Source: Oxalobacteraceae bacterium
GTDB taxonomy: Bacteria; Pseudomonadota; Gammaproteobacteria; Burkholderiales; Burkholderiaceae_D
Direction: 5' to 3'
Length of the DNA stretch: 64,000 nt
NCBI GenBank assembly: GCA_025352145.1
Contig: JANXTY010000006.1
Location: forward strand, 124,001 to 188,000
Below, in pieces: positions 1-9,681 of this stretch (the stretch's first letter is position 1; the number at the start of each line of letters is the position of its first letter). Below the pieces are notes generated by a model that searched no databases, had not been told where the DNA came from, and worked only from the letters and a program-made list of their open reading frames with translations. The position numbers were made by a program, and so were the translations under genes.

Positions 1-352
1 GCCAGGGACGGTGCATCCAGTTGCGCGGGCCCGTAAATAACTGCCAGCGCCAATGCATGCCGGATGGCTTGGGCCATGAATATAAATACAGCCGCTGATA
101 ACCGGCGCGATGCAACTCGCGCACCATAGCCATCAAGCGTGCATGGGGCATGCGATCAGGCGTAGCAATCTGGAACAAAATCAGCTCACCGTCGGCGTGC
201 TGAATGTCATCGGTCGATAAATTCAAATCAAGCGAGCGCGCTTCGTCCCCAAAGCGAGCAGCAACCCATCCGGTGAGTAAATTGACGGACGTTAATACGC
301 CATAACCGCGATAGCGATGAAAAATAACGGTACCGGGGGCGATGGGTTTCAT
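1..352 (-). CDS. Hypothetical protein, 3' end beyond window
   Basis: An open frame runs leftward from ATG at 352 off the window edge, giving 117 codons without a stop. The visible N-terminus (MKPIAPGTVIFHRYRGYGV) has no signal peptide or membrane segment, and the later part is rich in Trp, Tyr and Arg. I do not recognise the family. It lies on the same strand as the efflux regulator downstream of it on the plus map, separated by about 150 bases, so co-transcription is unclear. No strong Shine-Dalgarno sequence precedes the ATG. The open frame and ordinary amino-acid composition support a real gene. Confidence 0.6.
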   Translation of the reverse strand, partial: MKPIAPGTVIFHRYRGYGVLTSVNLLTGWVAARFGDEARSLDLNLSTDDIQHADGELILFQIATPDRMPHARLMAMVRELHRAGYQRLYLYSWPKPSGMHWRWQLFTGPRNWMHRPW

Positions 353-504
353 GTCAAAACAGATAAAAAAGGAGGCGAATGCCTAAAGAATACGCTTATC
401 TCTGCATCGGCGAAATGGATGTGAAAAATAAAATATCTTAATAACGGGAGGACGATATTTGAATTCTATGGATTTCTATCCAGCCTTTTCAAATTGACGG
501 ATTA

Positions 505-1143
505 CTAGGACAGGCTGCGTTTAAGAGGCGGCCGTGCGAGCAAACCAGCTAAAAAAAGATCGATCATGGCTTCTGCATGTTGCTCCAAATCATAGCCGTT
601 GGTGTCAAGCAGCCATTCATGAATCAGGCCCACCAGGTACGAGTGAATAGCTTGCATGGCGATCCATGTATCAGTCTTTGCTGGCAAGATGTTTTGTTTG
701 ACGCACTCTTGCAAAATGGCTTCCATGCGCGATAGACATTCAGCACGCTTTTCTTGTTCCAGCGCAAAAAATGCCATCTCTTGAGTTTTTTCACATCGGT
801 GAAAAATAATATCAAACACTTTTCTTTGACGGGTATCGTTAGCTACTTGTTTGAGCAGATGCACGCTCATCTGATGCAAGACAATGAGGGGGTCTTTACC
901 CGGCGTACTGATGATCTCGTTGAGCAAGGCATCCATCGGCAAAAAAGCCCGGTCACACATTGCTTGGAAGAGGGCTGTTTTATCCTTGAAGTGCCAATAG
1001 ATAGCACCGCGCGTCAAACCCGCCGCAGAGGCGACGTCGCTGAGTGTGGTTTTAGTGACGCCTTTTTCGCTGAAAACGTGCTCCGCTGCATCGAGTAAGG
1101 CGACATACGTTTCTTGTGCTTCTTCTTTCGTTCTTCTGACCAT
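505..1143 (-). CDS. acrR: TetR/AcrR-family repressor of the efflux operon
   Basis: Predicted 212-aa TetR-family repressor, close to the usual AcrR length of about 215. The N-terminal helix-turn-helix is clear: a VFSEKGVTKTTLSDVA stretch followed by GLTRGAIYWHFKDKTALF. The C-terminal part would bind inducers. The frame is open to 1329, but ATG at 1143 fits better because the family alignment starts there (MVRRTKEEAQ) and GGGAG lies about 8 bases upstream. It is divergent from an acrA-acrB-outer membrane factor operon. An AcrR-type operator sits in that operon's promoter at 1367-1390, so repression of the pump is the expected role. The family call is sure; the ligand is unknown. Confidence 0.9.
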   Translation of the reverse strand: MVRRTKEEAQETYVALLDAAEHVFSEKGVTKTTLSDVASAAGLTRGAIYWHFKDKTALFQAMCDRAFLPMDALLNEIISTPGKDPLIVLHQMSVHLLKQVANDTRQRKVFDIIFHRCEKTQEMAFFALEQEKRAECLSRMEAILQECVKQNILPAKTDTWIAMQAIHSYLVGLIHEWLLDTNGYDLEQHAEAMIDLFLAGLLARPPLKRSLS

Positions 1144-1364
1144 GCTGTTCTCCCTTGCGTGAGTCTTCATTCTGATTCCGGTGAAGCTCATTCGTCTAAT
1201 TCGGCTATTAAGACCTCCTTTAAAGAATCTACTACCTGATCTACCACCATCTCTTTCAGGGGCGTATATCTTCGGGCTAGATATGTGTACTACATTCCCG
1301 TGATGTCTGATCACCTCATTTTTACGCATACGATTTTTGTTGCATGCTAAACGTCAAAATGTCA

Positions 1365-1393
1365 TTTACAAACATTTATGAATGTATGATAAT
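1365..1393 (+). promoter_or_regulatory. Efflux operon promoter with embedded AcrR-type operator
   Basis: A sigma70-like promoter is visible: TTTACA (1365-1370), 17-base spacer, GATAAT (1388-1393). The spacer holds an inverted repeat, CAAACATT (1369-1376) and AATGTATG (1381-1388), with 7 of 8 arm positions paired around TATG. This closely resembles the known E. coli AcrR operator core (ACATT-N4-AATGT). Repressor bound here would block RNA polymerase, which fits the divergent acrR gene. The ATG at 1382 lies inside this element, so the adaptor is better started at 1430. Confidence 0.8.
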
Positions 1394-1429
1394 GGATCAT
1401 CGTCCTTCACACAAGAAGAAAGAAGTCCT

Positions 1430-2695
1430 ATGCACACACCGATCCAGCGGCCTCTCTCGCTCCATACTGTTCTAAATTTTTCCGGTAAACGCAATTTTTC
1501 TTCGTACTCCACCACGGCTCATGTATTAGCGCTCGCACTACCGCTCCTTTTTTTGTCCGCGTGCGGTAAGCAAAATGGGATGGCTAATGTAGCCCCCGGC
1601 AATATGGCGCCGCCGGAAGTAAATGTGGTAACAGCGCAAGCCAAAAATGTGCCGATAAATTTTGAGTACGTAGGCCAAACGGCAGGTTCGCGGGAAACCG
1701 AAATCAGGGCCCGTGTTGCTGGCATTTTGCAAGACCGCCTTTACGAAGAAGGCGCGCCAGTCAAGGCAGGCGCAGTACTGTTCCAGATTGATCCAGGCAC
1801 GTATCAAACGCAGTTGGCCTCGGCTGAAGCGGCTGCTGGTGTAAGCGAGGCCAAGCTCAATCAAGCCAAGCGCGAGTTCGCACGACTTGCCCCCTTGGTG
1901 GCAGAAAAAGCCATCAGCCAAAAAGAATTCGACGATGCCAAATCGAGCCTGGAAACGGCTGAGGCCAGCTATAACCAAGTGCGTGCGCAAGTCAATGAGG
2001 CCAAGCTCAATCTGGGGTATACCAAAGTGATCGCGCCGATTTCTGGCGTGACGGGCATTGCCATTAAATCCAACGGCAGCTTGGTAACACCGACCGACAG
2101 CTTGCTGACGACGATAGTGCAAACCGATCCGGTGTATGTCAATTTCAGCGTACCTGAAGCGGATTTTTTGAAGATGAGTCGGGAACTTGGCAGCGGAAAA
2201 ATTGCCATGCCGGGCAAGCGTGCCAGCAACGGCAGTTTATCCTTTGACGTTAAATTGAAGCTGGCTGACGGCAGTGTTTTTCCTGCCACCGGAAAGATGA
2301 ATTTTGTCAGCGAACGCGTCAATCCGGCGACTGGCGGTTTTGATGCGCGCGCCCAGATCCCTAATCCTGATGGCGGGCTGCACCCAGGCCAGTTTGTCCG
2401 TGTGACTTTGAATGGCGCTACACGTAGCGCAGCAATGGCGGTGCCGCAACGGGCCGTGATTGATAGTCCGATGGGGAAAATGGTATTTACCGTGACGCCG
2501 GATAACAAGCTGGTACCCAAGCCGGTGGAGCTGGACGGCTGGTCCAATGGAGACTGGATTGTGACCAAAGGTTTGCAGAGCGGCGACCGCGTCTTGGTGG
2601 ATGGTTTTATCAAAGCGCATGTCCCTGGAATGACAGTGATGCCGATTGCGCTGGCTGACAAACCTGTCGCACAAACTGCTAGCGCTGCACACTAA
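1430..2695 (+). CDS. acrA: RND efflux periplasmic adaptor lipoprotein
   Basis: Membrane fusion protein of a tripartite RND multidrug pump, bridging the inner-membrane transporter and the outer-membrane channel. The start at 1430 gives 421 aa. A lipoprotein signal ends in LFLSAC, with lipidated Cys at about residue 45. The MFP order follows: a lipoyl half (TEIRARVAGILQDRLYEEG), a helical hairpin around residues 120-200, the second lipoyl half (LGYTKVIAPISGVTGIA), and beta-barrel and membrane-proximal domains to the C-terminus. An upstream frame extends to 1382, but that ATG lies inside the operator. It is the first gene of an operon with acrB and an outer membrane factor. Confidence 0.93.
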   Translation: MHTPIQRPLSLHTVLNFSGKRNFSSYSTTAHVLALALPLLFLSACGKQNGMANVAPGNMAPPEVNVVTAQAKNVPINFEYVGQTAGSRETEIRARVAGILQDRLYEEGAPVKAGAVLFQIDPGTYQTQLASAEAAAGVSEAKLNQAKREFARLAPLVAEKAISQKEFDDAKSSLETAEASYNQVRAQVNEAKLNLGYTKVIAPISGVTGIAIKSNGSLVTPTDSLLTTIVQTDPVYVNFSVPEADFLKMSRELGSGKIAMPGKRASNGSLSFDVKLKLADGSVFPATGKMNFVSERVNPATGGFDARAQIPNPDGGLHPGQFVRVTLNGATRSAAMAVPQRAVIDSPMGKMVFTVTPDNKLVPKPVELDGWSNGDWIVTKGLQSGDRVLVDGFIKAHVPGMTVMPIALADKPVAQTASAAH

Positions 2696-2817
2696 TTTGA
2701 TACGCATGGGTACCCGTGGATCATTGTTGAGCGCCAAACGCAACAGCGTTAAGCCCAACATCGCGCTCACCATAATCACACCAAGCTAAGCACTCGCAAG
2801 CCCACAAGGAACCATTC

Positions 2818-5800
2818 ATGTTCTCAAAATTTTTTATTGACAGGCCGATATTGGCGACAGTCATGTCGTTGATTATTGTGCTGGCAGGTTTAGCCGCCTT
2901 GCGCGTTTTACCTATATCGCGGTATCCCGAAATTTCTCCGCCGGTGGTCAACGTCACGGCTGTCTACCCAGGCGCATCTGCCGAAGTAGTCGAACGCACG
3001 GTCGCAGCGCCGATTGAAGAGCAAATCAACGGCGTCGAACACATGCTGTACATGGATTCCGTATCTTCAGCCGATGGCCGTGTTTCCATCAACGTAACTT
3101 TTGAGGTCGGCACCAATCTCGATATCGCCGCGGTTAACGTGAACAATCGCGTGCGCCAGGCGGATGCAAAACTGCCGCAAGAAGTACGGCGTCAAGGCGT
3201 GACTGTTTCTAAAAGCTCGGCCAATTTCTTAGTGGTCGCCGCTTTGTTCTCTCCCGACAATCGTTATGACGCGCTCTATCTCTCCAACTATGCAACGCAA
3301 AACGTACTCGATGCATTGAAGCGCGTGCCTGGTACCACCAATGTGCAAATTTTCGGCGCCAAGGATTACGCGATGCGGATCTGGATGCGTCCTGATCGTA
3401 TGGCGCAGCTGGGTGTGACTGTGGGTGATATTTCCAACGCCATTACCGAACAAAATGCGCAGTACGCTGCGGGTAAAGTCGGTGCCCCGCCGAACAACAC
3501 TGAAGAAATGACCATGACCGTGACGGCCAAGGGACGTTTGCTCCTACCGTCGGAGTTTGCCAACATCATTGTGAAAAGTACCAAAGGCGGCGCGGCGGTG
3601 CGCATCAGTGACGTGGCGCGGGTCGAACTGGGTTCTAAAGATTACAACCTGTATGGCCGGGTGAATGGTCATCCATCGGCCAACATCGGTGTCTTCTTGC
3701 AGACCGGCGCGAATGCACTCGATACCCGCAAGGCAGTAGAAAAAACCTTGCAGGACTTGAAGGCAAAATTCCCCGAAGGCATGGAATACACCACGCCTTA
3801 CGACACTACGCCGTTCGTGACGGAATCCATCGCAGAGGTCCTCAAGACGCTGGGCGAGGCGATGATCCTGGTGTTTATCGTGGTCTATTTATTTTTGCAG
3901 AGCTGGCGTGCCACCATCATTCCAACACTGGCTGTGCCGGTGTCCCTGATCGGCACCCTGGCGGGTTTGCATCTGCTCGGTTACAGCATCAATACGCTGA
4001 CGCTATTCGGCATGGTGCTGGCGATCGGCATCGTGGTGGACGACGCGATTGTCGTGTTGGAAAACGTTGAACGCCTGATGAACGAAGAAGGCATGTCGCC
4101 TAAAGACGCTGCGCTGGAAGCGATGCACGAAGTGACAGGGCCGGTGATTGCGATTGTATTGGTGTTGGTAGCAGCCTTCGGCCCGATTGCTTTCCTGGGC
4201 GGTTTGGCGGGTGAGTTGTATCGCCAGTTCTCGGTGACAATTTCGATTGCGGTGGTCTTATCGGGAACTGTTGCACTGACGCTGACGCCTGCGCTGTGTG
4301 CTTTATTGTTGAAGCCGGGTGCAGAAAATCATCATCCATTTTTTCTGTGGTTTAACGGTGCATTTTTGCGCTTGACCAAGCGCTATACCAATGGCGTTAC
4401 CTTCTTTTTGAAGCGTTCTATTCTCGGGGTTGCGATTTTTGGCGGGATGGTCTTGCTGACCGGATTGATGTGGAAAACAGTCCCCGGCGGTTTGGTGCCG
4501 GATGAAGACCAGGGTTACTTTATTGGTGCTGCGATCATGCCCGATGGCGCTTCGCTGGACCGCACCGATGCGATGGTGCGTCAGATCGAAGGCATCATGA
4601 AAACGAATAAAAATATCGACACCACATTTGCCTTGGTTGGGCTTGATTTTCTGGGCGGCGGCGGCTTGAAATCGTCGGCAGCGACCATGTTTTTTCCCTT
4701 GAAACCGTGGGATGAACGTGATCAGTCTGCAAAGCAACTGGTCGGCGAAGGTTTTATGAAAACCGGCCGCATCAAAGAAGGCTTGCCGCTGTTTTTTTCT
4801 CCACCGGCTATTCAAGGTTTGGGACAAACGGGTGGCTTTGAGTTTTATCTGCAAAACAAAGGCGAAGGCGGCGTGAAACGGCTGGCCGAATTATTGCCGG
4901 CCTTGATTGCCGAGGCGAATAAGCAGCCGGAACTGGCTGGTGTTCAGACATTGTGGCAAGCCAATTCACCGCAGTTGTACGTCGATGTCGATAACGAAAA
5001 AGCACGCTCCATGGGCGTCGGTTTGTCTGATATTTACAATACGCTGGCAGCGACGATGGGCAGCTATTACGTCAATGATTTCAATAAAGACGGCCGTATC
5101 TACACCGTGCAATTGCAAGCAGATGGGCAGTTCCGCGCCAAACCCGACGATATCGGCAACATGTATGTTCGTTCAAGTAGCGGGCAGATGATTCCGGTGC
5201 GTGCATTTACCACGGTGCGTTTTATTTCCGGCCCCGATTCGGTGGAGCGTTTTAATGCGTTGCCGGCGATTAAATTATTGGGCAATGCCAAGCCTGGTTT
5301 TAGTTCGGGCCAAGCTATCGCGGCGATGGAACGTGCGGCGCAAAATGTATTGCCTGCCGATGCCGTGTACGACTGGGGCGGTGCTTCTTTCCAGGAAAAG
5401 CGCAGCAGCAATGCATCCGGCCTGGCTTTGGGCGCAGGTGTGTTGATGATTTTCCTGATCCTTGCCGCACAATATGAAAAATGGTCGTTGCCATTTTCGG
5501 TATTGCTGGCGATGCCATTTGGGATCTTCGGCGCGTTGATGGCGGTGTATTTGCGCCATTTTAATAACGATGTGTATTTCCAGATTGGCTTGGTAACTCT
5601 CCTCGGTTTGTCAGCCAAAAATGCAATTTTGATTGTCGAGTTTGCGGTCATGAAAGTAAATGAAGGTTATGCGCCGGTTGCTGCCGTGTTGGAAGCCGCA
5701 CGGCTGCGCTTCCGGCCGATTTTGATGACCTCGCTGGCATTTATTTTGGGGGTGACGCCATTGGCGTTCTCGCACGGTGCCGGCGCTGCGGCACGGCAGT

Positions 5801-5973
5801 CGCTCGGTACCGGCGTATTGGGCGGCATGTTGGGAGCAACTTTCCTGGCGATTTTCTTCGTGCCTTTGTTCTTCAAGCTGATTAACGACCGGCGTTTCAA
5901 GACTACCGAAGCAGATTTCGAACATCCGGTTCATCTATTGCATAACGCACCTGTTGATGGCGGGAAGGAATAA
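2818..5973 (+). CDS. acrB: RND multidrug efflux transporter, HAE1 family
   Basis: Inner-membrane proton/drug antiporter of the tripartite pump, 1051 aa, the normal AcrB length. It begins MFSKFFIDRPILATVMSL, the typical HAE1 N-terminus with the first membrane helix. The proton-relay aspartates are present as a DD pair at residues 408-409 (GIVVDDAIVVLENVER), and the partner lysine at residue 934 (LSAKNAILIVEF). Two large periplasmic loops are present. ATG 2818 follows AAGGA. The next gene starts 3 bases after the stop, so the channel is translated in concert. Substrates cannot be read from sequence. Confidence 0.95.
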   Translation: MFSKFFIDRPILATVMSLIIVLAGLAALRVLPISRYPEISPPVVNVTAVYPGASAEVVERTVAAPIEEQINGVEHMLYMDSVSSADGRVSINVTFEVGTNLDIAAVNVNNRVRQADAKLPQEVRRQGVTVSKSSANFLVVAALFSPDNRYDALYLSNYATQNVLDALKRVPGTTNVQIFGAKDYAMRIWMRPDRMAQLGVTVGDISNAITEQNAQYAAGKVGAPPNNTEEMTMTVTAKGRLLLPSEFANIIVKSTKGGAAVRISDVARVELGSKDYNLYGRVNGHPSANIGVFLQTGANALDTRKAVEKTLQDLKAKFPEGMEYTTPYDTTPFVTESIAEVLKTLGEAMILVFIVVYLFLQSWRATIIPTLAVPVSLIGTLAGLHLLGYSINTLTLFGMVLAIGIVVDDAIVVLENVERLMNEEGMSPKDAALEAMHEVTGPVIAIVLVLVAAFGPIAFLGGLAGELYRQFSVTISIAVVLSGTVALTLTPALCALLLKPGAENHHPFFLWFNGAFLRLTKRYTNGVTFFLKRSILGVAIFGGMVLLTGLMWKTVPGGLVPDEDQGYFIGAAIMPDGASLDRTDAMVRQIEGIMKTNKNIDTTFALVGLDFLGGGGLKSSAATMFFPLKPWDERDQSAKQLVGEGFMKTGRIKEGLPLFFSPPAIQGLGQTGGFEFYLQNKGEGGVKRLAELLPALIAEANKQPELAGVQTLWQANSPQLYVDVDNEKARSMGVGLSDIYNTLAATMGSYYVNDFNKDGRIYTVQLQADGQFRAKPDDIGNMYVRSSSGQMIPVRAFTTVRFISGPDSVERFNALPAIKLLGNAKPGFSSGQAIAAMERAAQNVLPADAVYDWGGASFQEKRSSNASGLALGAGVLMIFLILAAQYEKWSLPFSVLLAMPFGIFGALMAVYLRHFNNDVYFQIGLVTLLGLSAKNAILIVEFAVMKVNEGYAPVAAVLEAARLRFRPILMTSLAFILGVTPLAFSHGAGAAARQSLGTGVLGGMLGATFLAIFFVPLFFKLINDRRFKTTEADFEHPVHLLHNAPVDGGKE

Positions 5974-5976
5974 AAA

Positions 5977-7446
5977 ATGTCTAGATCAAAATTGCGTTTA
6001 TCGGTGTTTGCCTCCAGTTTGATTCTGGCAGCTTGTGGTTCTACTGGCTTGATGGTCGGCCCTCATTATCAGAGGCCAACCTTAGACACACCGTCTAGCC
6101 TCGGCATTTTTTTTGCACAGAACGAGGGGGCGGACAAGGTTGTTGTTGACTTATTGGCGTGGTGGAAAAGTTTCCAAGACCCGATCTTGAATAATTTGCT
6201 CGATGAAGCGGCAGCCAATAATCAGGATGTGGTGTTGGCGGCAGGCCGGGTTGAGGAAGCACGAGCCAATGTGGCGGGGACGCATTCCAACCGTTTTCCG
6301 GTCGTCGATGCCACCGGGAGTGCGGCCAAAACGCGTACCAGCGAGAACGCAAAAAAATTGATTGCGGGTGCGAATCCGATCGCCAAAGATTTCCAGGTGG
6401 GTTTGAATGCTTCGTATGAGATTGATTTTTGGGGTAAGCTGGCACGCGCCGATGAGGCTGCCAGGGCACGCCTGTTAGCGCAGCAAGCCAGTCGCGCTCT
6501 GGTGCAGAGCAGTTTGTATTCAACGCTGGCGCAAAATTATTTTGCTTTGCGTGCCTACGATGCACAGGTCGCTTTGTCTGAATCCGCCTTGAAAACCCGG
6601 CAGGAAAATCTTCGTTTGCAGCAAAAACGTTTTGCAGCAGGATCCGTGGGTGAACTGGATTTACATCTTGCGGAATCGGAAGTCGCAGCCACAGAAATTA
6701 ATTTGACGCAGGCACAGCAAGCGCTTGCTAATACGGAGTCGGCAATGGCTGTCTTGTTAGGCCGTTCGCCGACAGCGATTGTGCATCCCGACATTGTGCG
6801 TGGTAGCAGTATGGATACGCTGTATCAGCAATTGCGTTTGCAACTGAGCTCGGCCACAGATTTACCATCGGATTTGCTCAATCGTCGTCCCGATATTATC
6901 GCTGCTGAACAAGGTTTGATCGCGGCCAATGCGGATGTAGGCCAGGCTAAGGCGCAGTATTTTCCTAGCGTTAGACTAACCACGGGAATCGGTGATGAGT
7001 CCCGCGTGCTTCAAGACTTATTTAATCCCGCTTCCTTGCTGTGGAACCTCGGTGTTAATCTGTTACAGCCGGTGTTCCGCGCGGGTGCGGTAGGTGCTGT
7101 AGTGTCTGGTGCCGAAGCGCGAAAGACGCAAGCGTTGGCGCAGTATGTTCAGACAGTCCAGGGAGCATTTCGCGATGTGCATGATGCGTTGACGAATGCG
7201 AATGCAAACGCGCAGATTGTAGCTGCCAGCAATCGCCGGGTCATTGCATTGAAAGATTCTCTGCACTTGGCCGATTTACGCTACAAAAATGGTTACAGCA
7301 GTTATCTCGACGTGTTAAGCGCGCAACGCGATTTGTTACAGGCGGAATCAAGCCTGATTGATAGCAAGCGCTCGTATTTAGCGGCGGTGGTGAGTGCCTA
7401 TAAGTCGGTGGGTGGCGGATGGGATAAAACCTCGAATATAAAATAA
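5977..7446 (+). CDS. RND efflux outer membrane factor lipoprotein (OprM/NodT type)
   Basis: TolC-like outer-membrane channel of the efflux system, 489 aa. The N-terminus is a lipoprotein signal ending in LILAACGSTG, with lipidated Cys near residue 20. The typical OMF core follows (VGPHYQRP; WWKSFQDPILNNLLDEAAANN), and two repeated helical halves are visible. DLPSDLLNRRPDIIAAE is a family hallmark. The RBS GGAAGGA overlaps the end of acrB, and the gene starts 3 bases after the acrB stop. It is distinct from the TolC-family gene at 42064, which belongs to the secretion operon. Confidence 0.93.
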   Translation: MSRSKLRLSVFASSLILAACGSTGLMVGPHYQRPTLDTPSSLGIFFAQNEGADKVVVDLLAWWKSFQDPILNNLLDEAAANNQDVVLAAGRVEEARANVAGTHSNRFPVVDATGSAAKTRTSENAKKLIAGANPIAKDFQVGLNASYEIDFWGKLARADEAARARLLAQQASRALVQSSLYSTLAQNYFALRAYDAQVALSESALKTRQENLRLQQKRFAAGSVGELDLHLAESEVAATEINLTQAQQALANTESAMAVLLGRSPTAIVHPDIVRGSSMDTLYQQLRLQLSSATDLPSDLLNRRPDIIAAEQGLIAANADVGQAKAQYFPSVRLTTGIGDESRVLQDLFNPASLLWNLGVNLLQPVFRAGAVGAVVSGAEARKTQALAQYVQTVQGAFRDVHDALTNANANAQIVAASNRRVIALKDSLHLADLRYKNGYSSYLDVLSAQRDLLQAESSLIDSKRSYLAAVVSAYKSVGGGWDKTSNIK

Positions 7447-7621
7447 ATGAGATGATGTTTGTCAGCTTTTCCTTCGCGCATCGTTGATCTTGCAATAGGG
7501 GGCTTTAGAACAATGCAAAGTCGATGTTATGCAGCGTGTAAGATAGGCAGGCTTTAATCCTGTGATCGGGGTAGAGCCGTTAGTTAATTCATCCCCATTC
7601 GCTTTAATTCGAACGCATGTC

Positions 7622-8107
7622 ATGACACTACGCATCATCGCCACAGGCGGCACCTTCGATAAACACTATGATGAAATAGCGGGGCAACTTGTTTTCGGTG
7701 TCAGCCATTTATCCGAAATCATTCAGCGCACCCGAATGCGTATTGGGGTCGTCCTGGAACAACTGCTTTTGCTCGACTCATTGGATATGCACGATGCTGA
7801 GCGGCAGCAGGTGTTGACAGCATGTCGTCAGTCACAGGAATCGACTATCGTAATAATACATGGCACTGATACCATGTGTGACACAGCCGAAGTGCTCGGC
7901 CCTGCCCAATTAAATAAAACGATTGTATTGACCGGGGCGATGATTCCCTATGAAATCGTGCATTCGGATGCGTTGTTCAATTTTGGCTTTGCGTGCGGCG
8001 TTGCACAGACGCTTCAGCCGGGCGTTTATGTAGCGATGAACGGGCAAATATTTTCTTGGGATCGCGTGAAAAAAAATCGTATAGCCGGTGAATTTCAGGC
8101 GCTTTAG
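7622..8107 (+). CDS. Short asparaginase-domain protein
   Basis: 161-aa protein matching the N-terminal catalytic half of type I/II L-asparaginases. Both nucleophile/triad regions are visible: TGGT at residues 8-11 (IIATGGTFDKHYDE) and HGTDT around residues 80-84 (VIIHGTDTMCDTAEVL). ELVFGVS-like and LTGAMIP segments also fit. The usual C-terminal domain of about 150 aa is absent, and the protein ends naturally at EFQAL. Short stand-alone versions are known in proteobacteria, so this need not be a truncation. Start 7622 is chosen because ATG at 7617 hits a stop at once. Activity and substrate are unproven. Confidence 0.8.
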   Translation: MTLRIIATGGTFDKHYDEIAGQLVFGVSHLSEIIQRTRMRIGVVLEQLLLLDSLDMHDAERQQVLTACRQSQESTIVIIHGTDTMCDTAEVLGPAQLNKTIVLTGAMIPYEIVHSDALFNFGFACGVAQTLQPGVYVAMNGQIFSWDRVKKNRIAGEFQAL

Positions 8108-8344
8108 CACACGCCGATGTGACAGTATCGTTCACGAATACCATCCTTATGAGCTCGTATGGTTTCCAATCATCAAATTGCAATGTATTAAAATCCATAT
8201 CCAATTCCTATAATTACAATTTGCTCAGGTCGCTTTTTGTTTTTCCTATGGGTGTAAAAAGCGGCATGCAGTGCACATTAACACGATGTACCACCGATAC
8301 CAAAATAGCGGGCCTTGCTGATACAAAAGATGAGAATGAGATTA

Positions 8345-9280
8345 ATGAAACTTTTTCGCGTAACGTATTTCCAGACCCTCTTGGTTTTTATTTTTTTCTC
8401 CACCGCTGTTACGGGTTGTACGGCTGAAACGATTGTTGCCGCCCCTGTTCAAGCAGATGCATCGGCAGGTGTCACCATCTATGCAGCAGGGGATATCGCT
8501 AAATGTGACGGTAGTGATGTTGCCAATAGCGGTGCAGCTAAAACGGCGGCGTTGATTGCCGCCGCTTTGGTTTCAGACAAAAATGCGGCAGTGTTAACTT
8601 TGGGTGACAATACCTATCCAGATGGTTTACCGAAAGAATTTTCCAGTTGCTATGGACCGACTTGGGGGCAATTTAAAGACCGCACTTACCCATCGCCGGG
8701 TAATCACGATTACAACACTCCTGGCGCGACTGGTTATTATGAGTATTTCGGCGATCGCGCTGGCCCGGCACGGCGGGGTTATTACAGCGTTGATGTGGGA
8801 AAATGGCATCTTGTCTCACTCAACAGCAACCTCAATGAAAAAGAAGCAAAGGCGCAATTGGATTGGCTCATGGGCGATCTAGGTCAACATAAAGCGACCT
8901 GTACCTTAGCTTACTGGCACCACCCCCTCTATAGTTCAGGAGGTCATGGGAACAACAAGGTAATGCGCGCTGTATGGGAAATATTGCATGCTGCGGGCGC
9001 GGACCTGGTACTAGTGGGACACGATCACGATTACGAACGTTTTGCGCCTCAGGATGCACAGGGAAATCGTGACGATAAACGCGGCATACGTGAATTTGTT
9101 GTCGGCACTGGTGGCGCGAGCCTGACGATGGTGGGCTGGCGCAAGGCCCATAGTGAGGTTAGTGGCAATGCAGATTTTGGTGTACTCAAATTAATATTGA
9201 GGGATCGTAGCTATGATTGGCAGTTTATGTCCGTGTCAGGCGACACCTCGGGCGATCACGGTACTGGGCAATGTCACTAA
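8345..9280 (+). CDS. Metallophosphoesterase, probable lipoprotein
   Basis: Calcineurin-like phosphoesterase related to purple acid phosphatases, 311 aa. Metal-binding motifs occur in order: GDIAKCD, GDNTYPDG, GNHDYNTPG, YWHHPLYSSGGH and GHDHDYERFAP. The N-terminus is a signal sequence ending in STAVTGC, compatible with a lipoprotein, so an exported enzyme is expected. The frame is open from TTG 8315 with ATGs at 8330 and 8336. ATG 8345 places the charged start next to the hydrophobic core and follows GAGAATGAG. It stands alone between unrelated genes. Substrate (phosphomonoester or diester) is unknown. Confidence 0.85.
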   Translation: MKLFRVTYFQTLLVFIFFSTAVTGCTAETIVAAPVQADASAGVTIYAAGDIAKCDGSDVANSGAAKTAALIAAALVSDKNAAVLTLGDNTYPDGLPKEFSSCYGPTWGQFKDRTYPSPGNHDYNTPGATGYYEYFGDRAGPARRGYYSVDVGKWHLVSLNSNLNEKEAKAQLDWLMGDLGQHKATCTLAYWHHPLYSSGGHGNNKVMRAVWEILHAAGADLVLVGHDHDYERFAPQDAQGNRDDKRGIREFVVGTGGASLTMVGWRKAHSEVSGNADFGVLKLILRDRSYDWQFMSVSGDTSGDHGTGQCH

Positions 9281-9681
9281 GATGGTGTGGCTGACTTTGG
9301 GATACATTGCGTGAGTCTTTGCTTGTCCTTTATTTTTCAAGGAAATTTTCTTCCGTCGATTGGCGAAACAACGCCGGCGTCTCTTCAGAAAATCTCCCCG
9401 AAAATAAAAATCCTGCGCGATCATTTCCAAAATTTATGCAAAGATCGGGCTACGACTTACGCAAAATATGCTATGCGTCAATCAAATCAAAAAAAGAAAA
9501 CTGAGATTCGTCTGCGGAGGACATGAAAATTAGGAAAAAAATCAAAAATTCCCATCCAGATAAAATGGACATGCATTGTTTTTTTATTTTCTTCGTTTTG
9601 TTACATTAAGTGTTTAGACGCATCACGCTACCACGGCAATTTTGCGTAAGTCCTAATATCCATCTCTAAGAGAGATTTATC
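9281..9681. other. Intergenic region, no supported gene
   Basis: About 400 bases that become A+T-rich rightward. Overlapping short frames at 9287-9526 show no family likeness or good ribosome site. The right end carries the leader and hairpin described for the 61-aa ORF. Nothing else is identified. Confidence 0.5.
9662..9676 (+). promoter_or_regulatory. Hairpin overlapping the ribosome-binding site of a small ORF
   Basis: ATCTCT (9662-9667), loop AAG, AGAGAT (9671-9676) form a perfect 6-bp inverted repeat. The right arm includes the purine-rich Shine-Dalgarno (AAGAGAG, 9668-9674) of the ORF starting at 9682. The element could mask the ribosome site, but a 3-base loop with a short A/T-containing stem is only marginally stable. 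Confidence 0.35.

Noticed and set aside
379-441. 20-codon plus-strand ORF after GGAGG
   Set aside because: The ribosome site is only 3 bases from the ATG and the peptide is too short to support from sequence alone.
1538-2122. 194-aa minus-strand frame inside acrA
   Set aside because: Shadow of a well-supported adaptor gene.
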